Notes under the pieces: generated by a model
The model's input: the letters and a program-made list of their open reading frames with translations, nothing else
The model's database searches: none
What the model was told of the DNA's origin: nothing
Position numbers and translations under genes: made by a program
Shown here: positions 35,410-45,885 of the stretch, piece by piece
How the letters are laid out: each line of letters begins with the position of its first letter
How positions within the stretch are numbered: the stretch's first letter is position 1
Source of the DNA: Flexivirga meconopsidis
GTDB lineage: Bacteria; Actinomycetota; Actinomycetes; Actinomycetales; Dermatophilaceae
Assembly (NCBI RefSeq): GCF_026162425.1
Contig: NZ_JAOBQJ010000006.1
Coordinates: forward strand, 124,001-188,000
Direction: 5' to 3'
DNA length: 64,000 nucleotides

Positions 35410-36297
35410 TCAGCGACCACTGCTCGCCGATCCGGATTGCGGGGTGGAGGTGTATGGCGAAGTGAGCGGCGACGTGGGCTCACTCGCGCTCGGTGACGTC
35501 GGGTCCGAGGAGCGACGCGTCGCGATCGGCCCTGAGTACGGAGCCGAACTGCTGGAGGTGGCAGACGGCCGCGCCGACCGGGTGTGCGACAGGCTGCTGC
35601 TGCTGCTCGGGCTCGACGGCGAAGACGTCGACGACGGGGAGCTGCTGGACGAACTCGGGCTGCTGCTGGAGGTCGAGGAGGACGACGAGGTGCGGGTTCC
35701 GGTGGCGGCGGGCGTCGTTGTGGTGCCGGGGGCAACCGGGCCGCCGCGGGCGATGCGCGACGGGCTCGGCTCCCAGACCGACGACGGGTCGCCGGGCATC
35801 ACCCGCCGAGGGGGTTGATGCGAGGCGAGCAGCGTGGTCGACGACGCGTCACCGGATGCGGGCCGTGACGCGGATCCGGATGCGGATCTCGGTGCGGACG
35901 TGCTGAGCACCGGTGAGCTGGGCTGCCAGGTGCCAGTCAGGTGGTCATGGCTCTGGCTGTAGGGACCTTCGGCGACCGCGCTGGGCACGCTGCGGTTGGT
36001 CAGCCCCATGTTCTGTGCCACCCGGGAGAAGCCGGGCACGCCGGTGACGGCGGCCGCCATACCGGACATCGACAGTGCGCCCACGACGACTGCCGCGGTG
36101 ACGCCGACCCGCGCCGACCCGCGACGGGCGCGCGCGTAGCGCCCGCCCTTGCCGTGGCTCGGCGCGGCGTCGACCTGGGCGACCCACTCACCGAGCAGGC
36201 CGGCCACCTGGTCCTGCGCTCGCGCCTCGCGACGGGCGCCGAGTGCGTCGAGCAGCTCGTCGTCCCGCCGTATATCGCCGATCGAGGGCGGGCTCAT
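35410..36297 (-). CDS. rsdA: anti-sigma-D factor RsdA-like protein
   Basis: 295-residue single-pass protein that should hold SigD at the membrane. The N-terminal 46 residues ([18 protein letters not shown] then [11 protein letters not shown]) fit the SigD-binding region of RsdA. One membrane helix lies at about 63-85 ([20 protein letters not shown]). The extracytoplasmic part is about 200 residues and strongly biased, with a Ser/Thr/Pro-rich block from about residue 200 to 270. The start overlaps the sigD stop by ATGA, the usual sigma/anti-sigma coupling. Release by regulated proteolysis is known for the family. Confidence 0.85.
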   Translation of the reverse strand: MSPPSIGDIRRDDELLDALGARREARAQDQVAGLLGEWVAQVDAAPSHGKGGRYARARRGSARVGVTAAVVVGALSMSGMAAAVTGVPGFSRVAQNMGLTNRSVPSAVAEGPYSQSHDHLTGTWQPSSPVLSTSAPRSASGSASRPASGDASSTTLLASHQPPRRVMPGDPSSVWEPSPSRIARGGPVAPGTTTTPAATGTRTSSSSSTSSSSPSSSSSSPSSTSSPSSPSSSSSLSHTRSARPSATSSSSAPYSGPIATRRSSDPTSPSASEPTSPLTSPYTSTPQSGSASSGR

Positions 36298-36980
36298 AGA
36301 TCCGCCTCCGAACCGTCCAGCAGGTCGCGCAGCCGCGCGAGCGCCCGGTGCTGGGCGACGCGCACCGCGCCGGCCGACATCCCCAGGGCGTCGGCGGTCT
36401 CGTCGGCCGAGAGCCCGACGGCGACCCGCAACGTCAGGATCTCGCGATGCTGCGGCGACAGCCGGTCCAGCAGAGCCCACACCCGGCCGGACTGTTCGCC
36501 GGAGAGCGCCAGGTCCTCCGGGCCCGGAGCCTCGTCGACCGAGTCGGGAAGTTCGTCGGTGGGGGTCGGGCGGCGGATGATCCCGCGCTGCACGTCGGCC
36601 ACCTTGTTCGCGGCGATCCGGTAAACGAACGCTTCGAAGGGCGCGCCGCGGTCGGCATACCGCGGCAGGGCTGTCAGCACCGCCACGCACACCTCCTGCG
36701 CCGCATCCGCCGCGGCATCGACGGCGGCTGGGAAACGCCCCAGCTTGCCGCGCGCGTAACGCTCCGCAAGCTGGTGCACAGCCGCCATGAGTGCATCGGT
36801 CGCCGCCTGGTCACCATCACGGGCCGCGGCAGCGAGAGCGCGCAGTGGGACCTGCGCCTCCGCCTGTGACATCGCCGAACGGCGCGGAATCGTTACGCGG
36901 GCAGCGTCAAACCCCACGGCCAGGTCATCCTGGTCGGCGCTCGTCTGCCAGATCCCCGAGGTCACATCGTTCTCCGTCAC
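36294..36980 (-). CDS. sigD: RNA polymerase sigma factor SigD (ECF)
   Basis: 228-residue ECF sigma factor. Region 2 is seen in [20 protein letters not shown] and [19 protein letters not shown], and region 4 in [20 protein letters not shown] then [18 protein letters not shown]. Gene order guaB - rsdA - sigD - groEL matches mycobacteria, supporting the SigD name. The longest reading starts at GTG 36980; an ATG at 36872 would give 192 residues and is close to the conserved part. Which is used cannot be settled here. Confidence 0.9.
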   Translation of the reverse strand: MTENDVTSGIWQTSADQDDLAVGFDAARVTIPRRSAMSQAEAQVPLRALAAAARDGDQAATDALMAAVHQLAERYARGKLGRFPAAVDAAADAAQEVCVAVLTALPRYADRGAPFEAFVYRIAANKVADVQRGIIRRPTPTDELPDSVDEAPGPEDLALSGEQSGRVWALLDRLSPQHREILTLRVAVGLSADETADALGMSAGAVRVAQHRALARLRDLLDGSEADL

Positions 36981-37103
36981 TCACGCCCGGTGCGGGCCAG
37001 AGCATTCTGCTTCGTAGGTTAAGGCTGCCGACCCCACCCAGGTCAATCCGCGGCGTGCTGCACGGCGAACACGCGACCTTGTCGCACGCTCACGGGGACG
37101 TGC

Positions 37104-37137
37104 GAACGCCCGGGCAGCGGTTGCTGCCCGGGCGTTC
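37104..37137 (-). terminator. terminator hairpin of the groES-groEL operon
   Basis: Perfect 15-bp stem GAACGCCCGGGCAGC / GCTGCCCGGGCGTTC with loop GGTT, 18 bases after the groEL stop on the minus strand. One of the strongest hairpins of the window; it isolates groEL from the sigD region. Confidence 0.75.
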
Positions 37138-37154
37138 TTGGAAAGGAGCCGCGA

Positions 37155-38850
<1,696 letters not shown>

Positions 38851-38865
38851 GAAAATCTGCGGGTC

Positions 38866-39162
38866 TTACTTGGTGACCACGGCAAGCACGTCGCGGGCCG
38901 AGAGGATGAGCAGCTCCTCGCCGCCGTACTTCACCTCGGTGCCGCCGTACTTGGAGTAGATGACCTTGTCGCCAACGGCGACGTCGAGCGGAACGCGCTG
39001 GCCGTTGTCGTCGACGCGACCCGGGCCGATCGCCAGGACCTCGCCCTCCTGCGGCTTCTCCTTGGCGGTGTCCGGGATGACCAGGCCGGACGCGGTGGTC
39101 TGCTCGGCCTCGACGGACTTGACGACAATGCGGTCTTCGAGCGGCTTGATGTTCACCGACAC
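38866..39162 (-). CDS. groES: co-chaperonin GroES
   Basis: 98-residue lid protein of the chaperonin. The sequence begins (f)[20 protein letters not shown], contains the mobile loop [19 protein letters not shown] and ends [18 protein letters not shown]. The GTG at 39162 has AGGAAGG nine bases upstream and gives the standard length; the open frame further upstream is leader sequence. Regulated by two CIRCE-type operators. Confidence 0.96.
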   Translation of the reverse strand: MSVNIKPLEDRIVVKSVEAEQTTASGLVIPDTAKEKPQEGEVLAIGPGRVDDNGQRVPLDVAVGDKVIYSKYGGTEVKYGGEELLILSARDVLAVVTK

Positions 39163-39281
39163 GGTGGGACCTTCCTGTGCTGGGGCCTGCGTGGCGCAGG
39201 CCGCGGATGCGAACCCTGGTGCAGTGCCGCCGGGAGTGAACGTCCGAGGCCGCCGTCGCGGGGGTCGGCCAAGGCTCCTGG

Positions 39282-39308
39282 CTGGCACTGTCCCAGGAAG
39301 AGTGCCAG
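39282..39308 (-). promoter_or_regulatory. second, degenerate CIRCE-type element
   Basis: CTGGCACTG - N9 - GAGTGCCAG, the same 9-9-9 geometry as CIRCE with two changes at each outer end. It lies 19 bases downstream of the first element (groES direction), inside the predicted leader, and could be a second HrcA site. Confidence 0.6.
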
Positions 39309-39326
39309 TGACGAATCTATGCGGTG

Positions 39327-39354
39327 ATTAGCACTCGCGCAACTCGAGTGCCAA
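39327..39354 (-). promoter_or_regulatory. groES promoter overlapping CIRCE
   Basis: Minus strand -35 TTGGCA (39354-39349) and -10 GCTAAT (39332-39327) with a 16-base spacer. The promoter lies inside the CIRCE element, so HrcA bound to it would exclude RNA polymerase. Confidence 0.55.
39328..39354. promoter_or_regulatory. CIRCE element (HrcA operator)
   Basis: TTAGCACTC - GCGCAACTC - GAGTGCCAA, one mismatch from the consensus TTAGCACTC-N9-GAGTGCTAA. It is 166 bases upstream of groES, the classical position for HrcA control of heat-shock chaperonins. Confidence 0.9.
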
Positions 39355-39368
39355 TGTTCGTCCGCAGT

Positions 39369-40055
39369 TCAGCGTTCACTCTGCTGCGCGAACTTCTCCA
39401 GCGTGTGGGTGCGGCCGCAGACGACGAGTTCGTCGCCCTCGACCACGACCGTTTCCGGCCGTGCGTAGGTGAAATCGGTGCCCGGGCGCTTCACGCCGAC
39501 CACGGTGATGTCGAGCTTGGTGCGCAGCGCGGACTCGGTGAGCGATCGGCCCCAGAGCGAGCGAGGTGCGAGGGTGCGGGCGATGGCGAAGTCGTCGTCG
39601 AACTCGATGTAGTCCTCGAGCGACCCGGTCACCATGTGCGCCACCCGCTCCCCCATAGCCCGCTCGGGGAAGACCACATGGTGGGCGCCGATCCGCTCCA
39701 GGATCCGGGCGTGCTGCGGAGTGACCGCCTTGGCCCAGATCTCCTCGACGCCCAGATCAACCAGGTTGACGACGGTCAGCACACTCGCCTCCATGTCGCT
39801 GCCGATGCCGACGACCGCACGCTCGAAGTCGGCCGCGCCGAGCTGCACCAGGGCATCCGGGTCCGTCGAGTCGACGCGGGCGGTGTGGGTGAGCGTGTCG
39901 GCATACTTCTGGACCAGGTCCATCGACTCGTCGACTGCCAGCACCTCCCACTCCTCGTGCACCAGCGACTGCGCGACGGCGGCGCCGAACCGGCCCAACC
40001 CGACCACCAACGCGCTGCGCTGCGAGGGCATCTTGCGGGTGCGATCAGCCGACAA
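39369..40055 (-). CDS. ktrA: potassium uptake regulatory subunit KtrA/TrkA type
   Basis: 228-residue peripheral RCK protein. The N-terminal NAD/ATP-binding Rossmann part starts ALVVGLGRFGAAVAQSL, with the acidic strand end VLAVDES; the C-terminal RCK_C domain covers about 145-222 (VVGVKRPGTDFTYARPETVV). It gates the membrane subunit encoded just downstream, with which it overlaps by 11 bases. Confidence 0.9.
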   Translation of the reverse strand: MSADRTRKMPSQRSALVVGLGRFGAAVAQSLVHEEWEVLAVDESMDLVQKYADTLTHTARVDSTDPDALVQLGAADFERAVVGIGSDMEASVLTVVNLVDLGVEEIWAKAVTPQHARILERIGAHHVVFPERAMGERVAHMVTGSLEDYIEFDDDFAIARTLAPRSLWGRSLTESALRTKLDITVVGVKRPGTDFTYARPETVVVEGDELVVCGRTHTLEKFAQQSER

Positions 40056-41376
40056 TGGGGCGCTCCTCCGGAAGTTCGTAACGGCGTCTGGTCCGACGCA
40101 TCGCCAACGCAGATGCCACCGTGATGGTGCCGACTCGGCCGAGGAACATCAACGTCATCAGCACCACCTGTGCCGAAACCGGCAGTTCGGCAGTGAGATT
40201 GGCCGACAGACCGGTCGTGGAGAACGCCGAGATCACCTCGAACAGCGACAGCTGCAACGTCTCACCGGACAGCGTGACGACCGCGATGGCGCCGACCATC
40301 ACCGTGGCCACCCCGAGCAACGCGATAGTCAGCGCCTGCCGCTGCACACTGAGGGGTATGGCGCGGCGCCCGACCACGACCTGCCGCTCTCCGCGCACCT
40401 CGGACCAGATGACCGCGGCCAGCACCAGGAAGGTGGTCACCTTGATGCCACCTGCGGTGCCGGCGCTGCCGCCGCCGATGAACATCAGCACGTAGTGCAA
40501 CATCATCGTCTCCGGGCGGATGAGGCCGTAGTCGACGGTGTTGAAGCCGGCGGTCCGGGGGAAGACGCCGCCGGCGAGCGACGCGACCAGCTTGTCGCCG
40601 AGGTCGAGCCGGCCGAGCGTGCCCGGGTTGGTCCACTCGAACGCGGCGAACGAAACCAGCCCCACCGCCAGAAGCACCAAAGAACCCCACACGGTGAGCC
40701 GCAGGTGCACCGTCCACTTGCGCGGTGTCCGCCACTGTCGCCGCAGCCCGAACCAGACGGGGTAGCCGAGCCCGCCGACGAACACCGCGGCGCACATCGG
40801 GCCGACGATCCACAGGTCGCCGACGAACGGCAGCAGCCCCTGCGGGAGATTGCTGAAGCCGGCGTTGTTGACCGACGAGATGCCGTGAAACACCCCGTGC
40901 CACAACGCATCCGGCCAGTTGTCGTCGTAGCCGATGCGGAAGCGGATGGTCAGGAACGTCGCGATGATCGCTTCGAAGACGAGGAAGAAGCGGGCAATGC
41001 GCAGCAGCACCCGGCGTACCTCGCCGGTGGTCGCCGCATGCGAGTCCGTCTGGGCCGCAAGGGTGTCCTGCAGACCGAGCCGGCCGCGCACCATGAGGAT
41101 CAGCAACGTGGTGATGGTGACGATCCCGAGTCCGCCGACCTGCACCAGCGCCAAGATGATCGTTTGCCCGAGCGGGGTCCAGTAGGTCGCAACGTCCACT
41201 GTCGACATGCCGGTGATGCACGTCGCGCTGGTCGCGGTGAACAACGCGACCGACAGCTCCGCACCACCCGGACCGGCCTTGGCGTAGGGCAGCATCAGCA
41301 GCGCAGTGCCGACGGTGACGGCAACCAGGTAGAAGCCGACGACGAGGCGCGCCGGACCGAAGGCCGTGGAGTTCAT
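40045..41376 (-). CDS. ktrB: TrkH/KtrB family potassium transporter subunit
   Basis: 443-residue membrane protein of the TrkH/KtrB/HKT family with four M1-P-M2 repeats. Filter loops are visible as TATSATCITGMSTVD, HGISSVNNAGFSNLP, GVFPRTAGFNTVDYG and EVISAFSTTGLSANL. It takes up K+ coupled to Na+ or H+. Translated before and overlapping ktrA, an order reversed from that in some other bacteria. Confidence 0.93.
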   Translation of the reverse strand: MNSTAFGPARLVVGFYLVAVTVGTALLMLPYAKAGPGGAELSVALFTATSATCITGMSTVDVATYWTPLGQTIILALVQVGGLGIVTITTLLILMVRGRLGLQDTLAAQTDSHAATTGEVRRVLLRIARFFLVFEAIIATFLTIRFRIGYDDNWPDALWHGVFHGISSVNNAGFSNLPQGLLPFVGDLWIVGPMCAAVFVGGLGYPVWFGLRRQWRTPRKWTVHLRLTVWGSLVLLAVGLVSFAAFEWTNPGTLGRLDLGDKLVASLAGGVFPRTAGFNTVDYGLIRPETMMLHYVLMFIGGGSAGTAGGIKVTTFLVLAAVIWSEVRGERQVVVGRRAIPLSVQRQALTIALLGVATVMVGAIAVVTLSGETLQLSLFEVISAFSTTGLSANLTAELPVSAQVVLMTLMFLGRVGTITVASALAMRRTRRRYELPEERPIVG

Positions 41377-41389
41377 GCGATCGAGATCA

Positions 41390-42370
41390 TCAGCCGAGCG
41401 GGAGCGTCGCCTCGGGCGGTGCGTGTGAGGGGTCGACGCCGTCGAACAGGCTGCTGACCGACTCTCCGTCGTGGATGCGGGCGATGGCCTGGGCGAACAG
41501 CGAGGACACCGACATCACCTGCAACTGCGGCCAGTCCAGGGGCGGCGGCACGGTGTCGGTGGTGACGACCTCGCGGATCAGCGGGTGGGTCGAGAGGCGC
41601 TCGACCGCCCGGCCGACGAAGAGCCCGTGTGTGCAGGCGACGTCGGCTGAGGTGCAGCCCTGCTCGGCGAGACGGTCCATCAGCTCCACGACCGAGCCGC
41701 CAGTGGCGATCTCGTCGTCCAGCACGATCGCCCGCTTGCCGGCGACGTCACCGACGATCGTGTCGATCACGACCTTGTCATCGGCCAGCCGTTTCTTCGA
41801 ACCGGCCGCGACCGGGAGGCCGAGCAGCCTGGCGAACTGCGTTGCGGTCTTTGCGTTTCCGAAGTCCGGGGAAACGACGACCGCGTTCGTCAGGTCCTGC
41901 ACCCGGAAGTGCTCGGCCAGCACCCCGATGGCCGTCAGGTGATCGACCGGGGTGGAGAAGAAGCCGTGCACCTGCGGTGCGTGCAGGGCCATCGTGATCA
42001 CCCGGTCGGCGCCGGCCGTCGCCAGCATGTCGGCGACCAGCCGGCCGCCGATCGAGATGCGGGAGGCGTCCTTCTTGTCCGAGCGGGCGTAGGCGAAGTA
42101 TGGGATGACCGGCGTGATCTGCGCTGCCGACGCGCCACGCGCCGCGTCGATCATCAGCAGCAGCTCCATCAGGTTGTCCTGCGTCGGCGGCACCAGCGGC
42201 TGGATCAGGTAGACGTCGCGCTGCCGGCTGTTGGCCAGCAGCTGCGCCTGCAGGCAGTCGTTGCTGAACCGCTGGATGTCGACCCGCGAGCGCGGCACGC
42301 CCAGGTGCCCGCAGATGCGGTCGGCCAGCGCGGTGTGGGCCGATCCGGAGAACACGACGATCTCGCGCAC
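41390..42370 (-). CDS. prs: ribose-phosphate pyrophosphokinase paralogue
   Basis: 326-residue PRPP synthetase-type protein. YFAYARSDKKD (91-101), H130 in MALHAPQVHGFF and DNLMELLLMIDA are in place. However, the PRPP-binding loop reads DDEIATGGS (218-226) instead of DDMIDTGGT, the phosphate loop is SPDFGNAKTA instead of SPDxGGVxRA, and the N terminus has FSNDCLQAQ instead of FSDGE. It is therefore a divergent paralogue; the canonical Prs usually sits beside glmU. Activity may be altered. Confidence 0.75.
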   Translation of the reverse strand: MREIVVFSGSAHTALADRICGHLGVPRSRVDIQRFSNDCLQAQLLANSRQRDVYLIQPLVPPTQDNLMELLLMIDAARGASAAQITPVIPYFAYARSDKKDASRISIGGRLVADMLATAGADRVITMALHAPQVHGFFSTPVDHLTAIGVLAEHFRVQDLTNAVVVSPDFGNAKTATQFARLLGLPVAAGSKKRLADDKVVIDTIVGDVAGKRAIVLDDEIATGGSVVELMDRLAEQGCTSADVACTHGLFVGRAVERLSTHPLIREVVTTDTVPPPLDWPQLQVMSVSSLFAQAIARIHDGESVSSLFDGVDPSHAPPEATLPLG

Positions 42371-42448
42371 GAGGCACTCCTCGGGTGGGTAGCGACGGCA
42401 ATCGGCACCCTAGTGCAGTGCGTTTCGTCATACGGGAGGATGTGCGGC

Positions 42449-43675
42449 ATGGATCCGGCACTCCTCGCGCGTCTCACCTCCGGTGAGGGCTGGGGCCTGC
42501 TGCAGTCCCTCCCGCCGTATGACGAAAGCTCCGCACTGGAGCTCGCCGGCCGACTGCGCGCCGCCGGATTCGACGCCGAGCTGGTCGGTGCGGCGCTGAC
42601 GCAGTCGCGTCTGCGGGCGCGCGCTGCGCGAAAGTTCGGCGATGCGGCGGCGCAGATGTTCTTCACCGACGACGGCCTGGAGCAGGCGACCCGCACCGAA
42701 CTCGCGCGGCTGCACGCGGCGCGGTTCCGGGACTCGGGGCTACGGCAGGTCTTCGACCTCGGCTGCGGCATCGGCGCCGACGCGCGTGCGTTCGCCCGGT
42801 CCGGACTGCAGGTCACCGCGGTCGACGCCGACGAACTCACCGCCGCGGTCGCCGCGCTCAACCTTCGCCCGTGGGAGCGCGCCACAGTGCGCCACGAGGA
42901 TGCCGAGGCGGTGCCCCTGCCGTCCCGCGAAGTGGCACCGGACGCAGGGGTCTGGATGGACCCGGCCCGGCGTACGCCTGGAGTCGCGGACATCACCGGC
43001 CGCACCCGGCGCACCTTCCGGCTGGACGAACTCGTCCCCAGCTGGGACTTCGTGCAGGACACGTGCGCCCGGATGCCCGGAGCCGGCGTGAAACTGTCGC
43101 CCGCGTTCGGCCACGCCCAGATCCCGCCCGGCACGCAGGCGCAATGGACCTCGTTCGACGGCGAAGTGCTCGAATGCGTGCTCTGGTGGGGAGAGCTCGC
43201 CTGGCAGCCCGGCCGGTGCGCGGTCGTGGTGAACGGCCGTTTCGCCTACGAGGTGCACGAGGACGACGCCCTCGGCGCGCAGAGCAGAACCGCGCGACTG
43301 GACCGGCTGCACGGCTTCGTCTACGAGGCCGACCGCGCGGTGATTCGCGCCGGGCTCACCGGCGCGCTGATCCGCCGGGTCGATGGCAGCGAACTCGACG
43401 GCGGCCTCGGCGTCGTCACCTCGCCACGGGATGTCGTCGTGCCGTGGGCGAAGAAGTACGCGGTGCGCGACGCAATGCCGTTCAACGTCAAGGCACTTCG
43501 CGCCTGGGCCCGCGACCATGACATCGGCCGGCTGACGATCAAGAAGCGCGGAGCGAGCGTCGACGCCGATCAGCTGCGTCGCCAGTTGCGCCTCGGCGGA
43601 TCCGCGACGGGCACGATCCTGCTCACCCGGGTCGGTGGCGCCCAGGCGGTCCTGGTCCTCGCACCGCTTCCCTGA
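42449..43675 (+). CDS. SAM methyltransferase with THUMP-like domain
   Basis: 408-residue protein. The class I methyltransferase core shows VFDLGCGIGADARAFA (101-116), the acidic AVDADE (124-129) and GVWMDPARRTPGVADI. The C-terminal 100 residues (PFNVKALRAWARDHDIGRLT, KKRGASVDADQLRRQL) fit the THUMP-like domain family, which points to an RNA substrate. The GGGAGG at 42434-42439 is nine bases before ATG 42449 and directly abuts ATG 42440, so 42449 is preferred. Confidence 0.85.
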   Translation: MDPALLARLTSGEGWGLLQSLPPYDESSALELAGRLRAAGFDAELVGAALTQSRLRARAARKFGDAAAQMFFTDDGLEQATRTELARLHAARFRDSGLRQVFDLGCGIGADARAFARSGLQVTAVDADELTAAVAALNLRPWERATVRHEDAEAVPLPSREVAPDAGVWMDPARRTPGVADITGRTRRTFRLDELVPSWDFVQDTCARMPGAGVKLSPAFGHAQIPPGTQAQWTSFDGEVLECVLWWGELAWQPGRCAVVVNGRFAYEVHEDDALGAQSRTARLDRLHGFVYEADRAVIRAGLTGALIRRVDGSELDGGLGVVTSPRDVVVPWAKKYAVRDAMPFNVKALRAWARDHDIGRLTIKKRGASVDADQLRRQLRLGGSATGTILLTRVGGAQAVLVLAPLP

Positions 43676-43711
43676 CGGGCTCCGGCACTGCGCTGCGTTA
43701 CCGTCGTTGTC

Positions 43712-45037
43712 GTGCCGACCGCTCATCGCCTCCGCCACGCACTCGCCCTCGGTGTCACCGTTCCGCTCGTCGTCGCCGGTTGCAGCAGCAACTCAGGGGA
43801 TTCCGCCAGCACCCCGGACAGCACCGGCAGCACGGCCACGTCCCGGGGTCCAGCCGCACCGCAGAGTTCGGCGACCGGATCGTCCTCGGCGCCATCGCGA
43901 GCGTCGAGCAGGCCGTCGGGGTCGGGCCCCGGCACGTCGTCGGGCGGCGGCTCGTCGTCGGGCAGCGGCTCAGCGTCCGCGGTGCCCGCGAGCGGCTGCG
44001 TGCAGAGCACCTACGACCGGCTGACGCCGGCGCAACGGGTCGGTCAGTTGCTGATGATCGGGATCGACGGCAACGCGCCGCAGACCGCGATCGACGGCTA
44101 CATCTCCGGCAACAACGTCGGCAACGTCATCTACCTCGGCGGCTGGACGGGTATTTCGAAGGTCGCCAGCACCTCGAATCACCTGCAGGATCAAGCCACT
44201 TCAGCCGCGACCGGCGGTGTTCCCCTCCTCATTGCCGCCGACCAGGAGGGCGGCGCGGTGCAGCAGCTCAAGGGCCAGGGCTTCACTCGTCTCGTCTCAG
44301 CCCGCGAGCAGGGCGCCATGCCCGCGGCACAGCGCAAGTCCTACGCCGCGACGATCGGCACCCAGCTCCGCTCGGCGGGCGTCAACGTCAACCTCGCCCC
44401 GGTCGCGGACACGGTGCCATCCTCCATCGGCACCGCCAACCAGCCAATCGGCCGCTACGGCCGCGAGTACGGCAATGACCCGGGCGTCGTCGGCGCCGCC
44501 GTGGCCGACGTGGTGCAGGGCCTGGGCGAGGCGAAGGTCGCGGCGACCGTCAAGCACTTCCCGGGCATCGGCCGGATCACCGGCAACACCGACATCACCA
44601 GCACCGGCATCTCCGACGATGCGATGACCGCGAGTGACCCGTATTTGCAGGCCTTCTCGGCCGGTATCAAAGCCGGTGCCGAGCTGGTGATGGTGTCCTC
44701 CGCGCGCTACCCGAAGCTCGACTCGGCCAATCAGGCGCCATTCTCAGCGGCGATCATCAACGGGCTGCTGCGCGGCAAACTCGGCTGGCAGGGCGTGGTG
44801 GTCACCGACGACATGAACGCCGTCGCCGTCGCGGGCATCCCGCCCGGTGAGCGCGCGGTCAGGTTCGTCGCCGCCGGCGGCGACATCGTGCTGACCGGTC
44901 GGCCGTCCGACGCCGCAGCGATGATCTCGGCACTGACCAGCCGCGCCGGATCCGACAAGGGGTTCGCACAGCAGCTGCAGGCGGCGGAGAAGCGGGTGCT
45001 CGCGCTCAAGGAACGCCAGGGCCTGCTGCGGTGTTGA
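43712..45037 (+). CDS. GH3 family lipoprotein, LpqI-like
   Basis: 441-residue lipoprotein. The signal peptide ends in the lipobox VVAGC (Cys near 24), followed by a 75-residue Ser/Gly/Pro-rich linker. The GH3 N-terminal domain includes LLMIGIDGNAPQTAI, ADQEGGAVQQLKGQGFTRL, KHFPGIGRITGNTD and the nucleophile strand GVVVTDDMNAVAV. It should be a beta-N-acetylglucosaminidase of wall recycling, as known for LpqI; the NagZ-type acid/base His motif is not conserved. Starts with GTG. Overlaps the next gene by seven bases. Confidence 0.85.
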   Translation: MPTAHRLRHALALGVTVPLVVAGCSSNSGDSASTPDSTGSTATSRGPAAPQSSATGSSSAPSRASSRPSGSGPGTSSGGGSSSGSGSASAVPASGCVQSTYDRLTPAQRVGQLLMIGIDGNAPQTAIDGYISGNNVGNVIYLGGWTGISKVASTSNHLQDQATSAATGGVPLLIAADQEGGAVQQLKGQGFTRLVSAREQGAMPAAQRKSYAATIGTQLRSAGVNVNLAPVADTVPSSIGTANQPIGRYGREYGNDPGVVGAAVADVVQGLGEAKVAATVKHFPGIGRITGNTDITSTGISDDAMTASDPYLQAFSAGIKAGAELVMVSSARYPKLDSANQAPFSAAIINGLLRGKLGWQGVVVTDDMNAVAVAGIPPGERAVRFVAAGGDIVLTGRPSDAAAMISALTSRAGSDKGFAQQLQAAEKRVLALKERQGLLRC

Positions 45038-45552
45038 TCCGCGACGCGGTGCCTAGCACCGACGCCGCGGCCTGCGCGGCCATCTATGCGCCATACGTGA
45101 TCGACACCGAGATCACCTTCGAGACCGAGGCGCCGGACGCGGCGGAGTTCCAGCAGCGCATCGAACGCGCGCAAGACCAGCACGTCTGGCTGATCGCCGA
45201 AAATGACGGCGACACAGTCGGTTACGCGTATGCCGTGCCGTTCAAGGCGCGCGCTGCCTACCGCTTCTCGTGTGAGGTCAGCGTCTATCTCGCGCCGTCG
45301 GCCCATGGCCAGGGGATCGGCGGGGAGCTGTATGTCGAGCTGCTCGACCGCCTGGCCAAGCGCGGCATGCGGATGGCCTGCGCGGGCATCACGCTGCCGA
45401 ACGACGCGAGTCTGGCGTTGCACCGATCGTTGGGGTTCACCGAGTCGGGCATCTACCGGCGGATCGGCTGGAAGCACGGCAGATGGCGTGATGTCGCGTG
45501 GTTCCAGAAGGGCCTCGGCGACGATCCCGATGCGCCGCCGGCGGGTGCGTGA
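45031..45552 (+). CDS. GNAT family acetyltransferase, phosphinothricin type
   Basis: 173-residue N-acetyltransferase of the Pat/Bar subgroup: IRDAVPSTDAAACAAIYAPY, then EISFxxE-like EITFETEAP, VSVYLAPSAHGQGIGGELY (acetyl-CoA loop) and LGFTESGIYRRIGWKHGRW. Related enzymes acetylate amino acid analogues such as phosphinothricin or methionine sulfoximine. Initiates at GTG 45031 inside the preceding gene. Confidence 0.87.
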   Translation: MLIRDAVPSTDAAACAAIYAPYVIDTEITFETEAPDAAEFQQRIERAQDQHVWLIAENDGDTVGYAYAVPFKARAAYRFSCEVSVYLAPSAHGQGIGGELYVELLDRLAKRGMRMACAGITLPNDASLALHRSLGFTESGIYRRIGWKHGRWRDVAWFQKGLGDDPDAPPAGA

Positions 45553-45570
45553 CCCCGGGCCGGCTCGGCT

Positions 45571-45833
45571 CCGGCACCTCACCCGCAAAAGTCACCGAAA
45601 AGGTGCGGCTCCGGCTCCTCACCCGCAAAAGTCACCGATAAGGTGCGCGTCCGGCACCTCACCCGCAAAAGTCACCGATAAGGTGCGCGGCGCGCCGACA
45701 TACGATCGCACCGCGGCGCGCCGCCGACCTATTCGGTGAGTTTCGCGGGCTCGGATCTACACCGCCCACCTATTCGGTGAGTTACGCGGGCTCGGATCTA
45801 CACCGCCACCTATTCGGTGAGTTTCGCGGGCCC
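45571..45833. repeat. inverted array of six 40-bp repeats
   Basis: Three direct copies begin at 45571, 45611 and 45651 with an exact 40-base period and the core CCCGCAAAAGTCACCG then A(A/T)AAGGTG. Three further copies with starts at 45728, 45769 and 45809 (41 and 40 bases apart) are the same element in opposite orientation: their complement reads CCCGCGAAACTCACCGAATA then GGTG. Each unit has a small CACC-N5-GGTG hairpin. The centre (45689-45722) is itself an inverted repeat, GGCGCGCCG / CGGCGCGCC. The array fills the 333-bp gap between the convergent GNAT and tsaD genes; no gene is seen in it. Confidence 0.85.
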
Positions 45834-45885
45834 GCCGGCACCGGCACCCGACTACCCGGGCACCCCGACTACCCGGCCACCCGAT

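Noticed and set aside
45571-45833. CRISPR or tRNA cluster
   Set aside because: 40-base units have no unique spacers, and no cloverleaf could be built from them.
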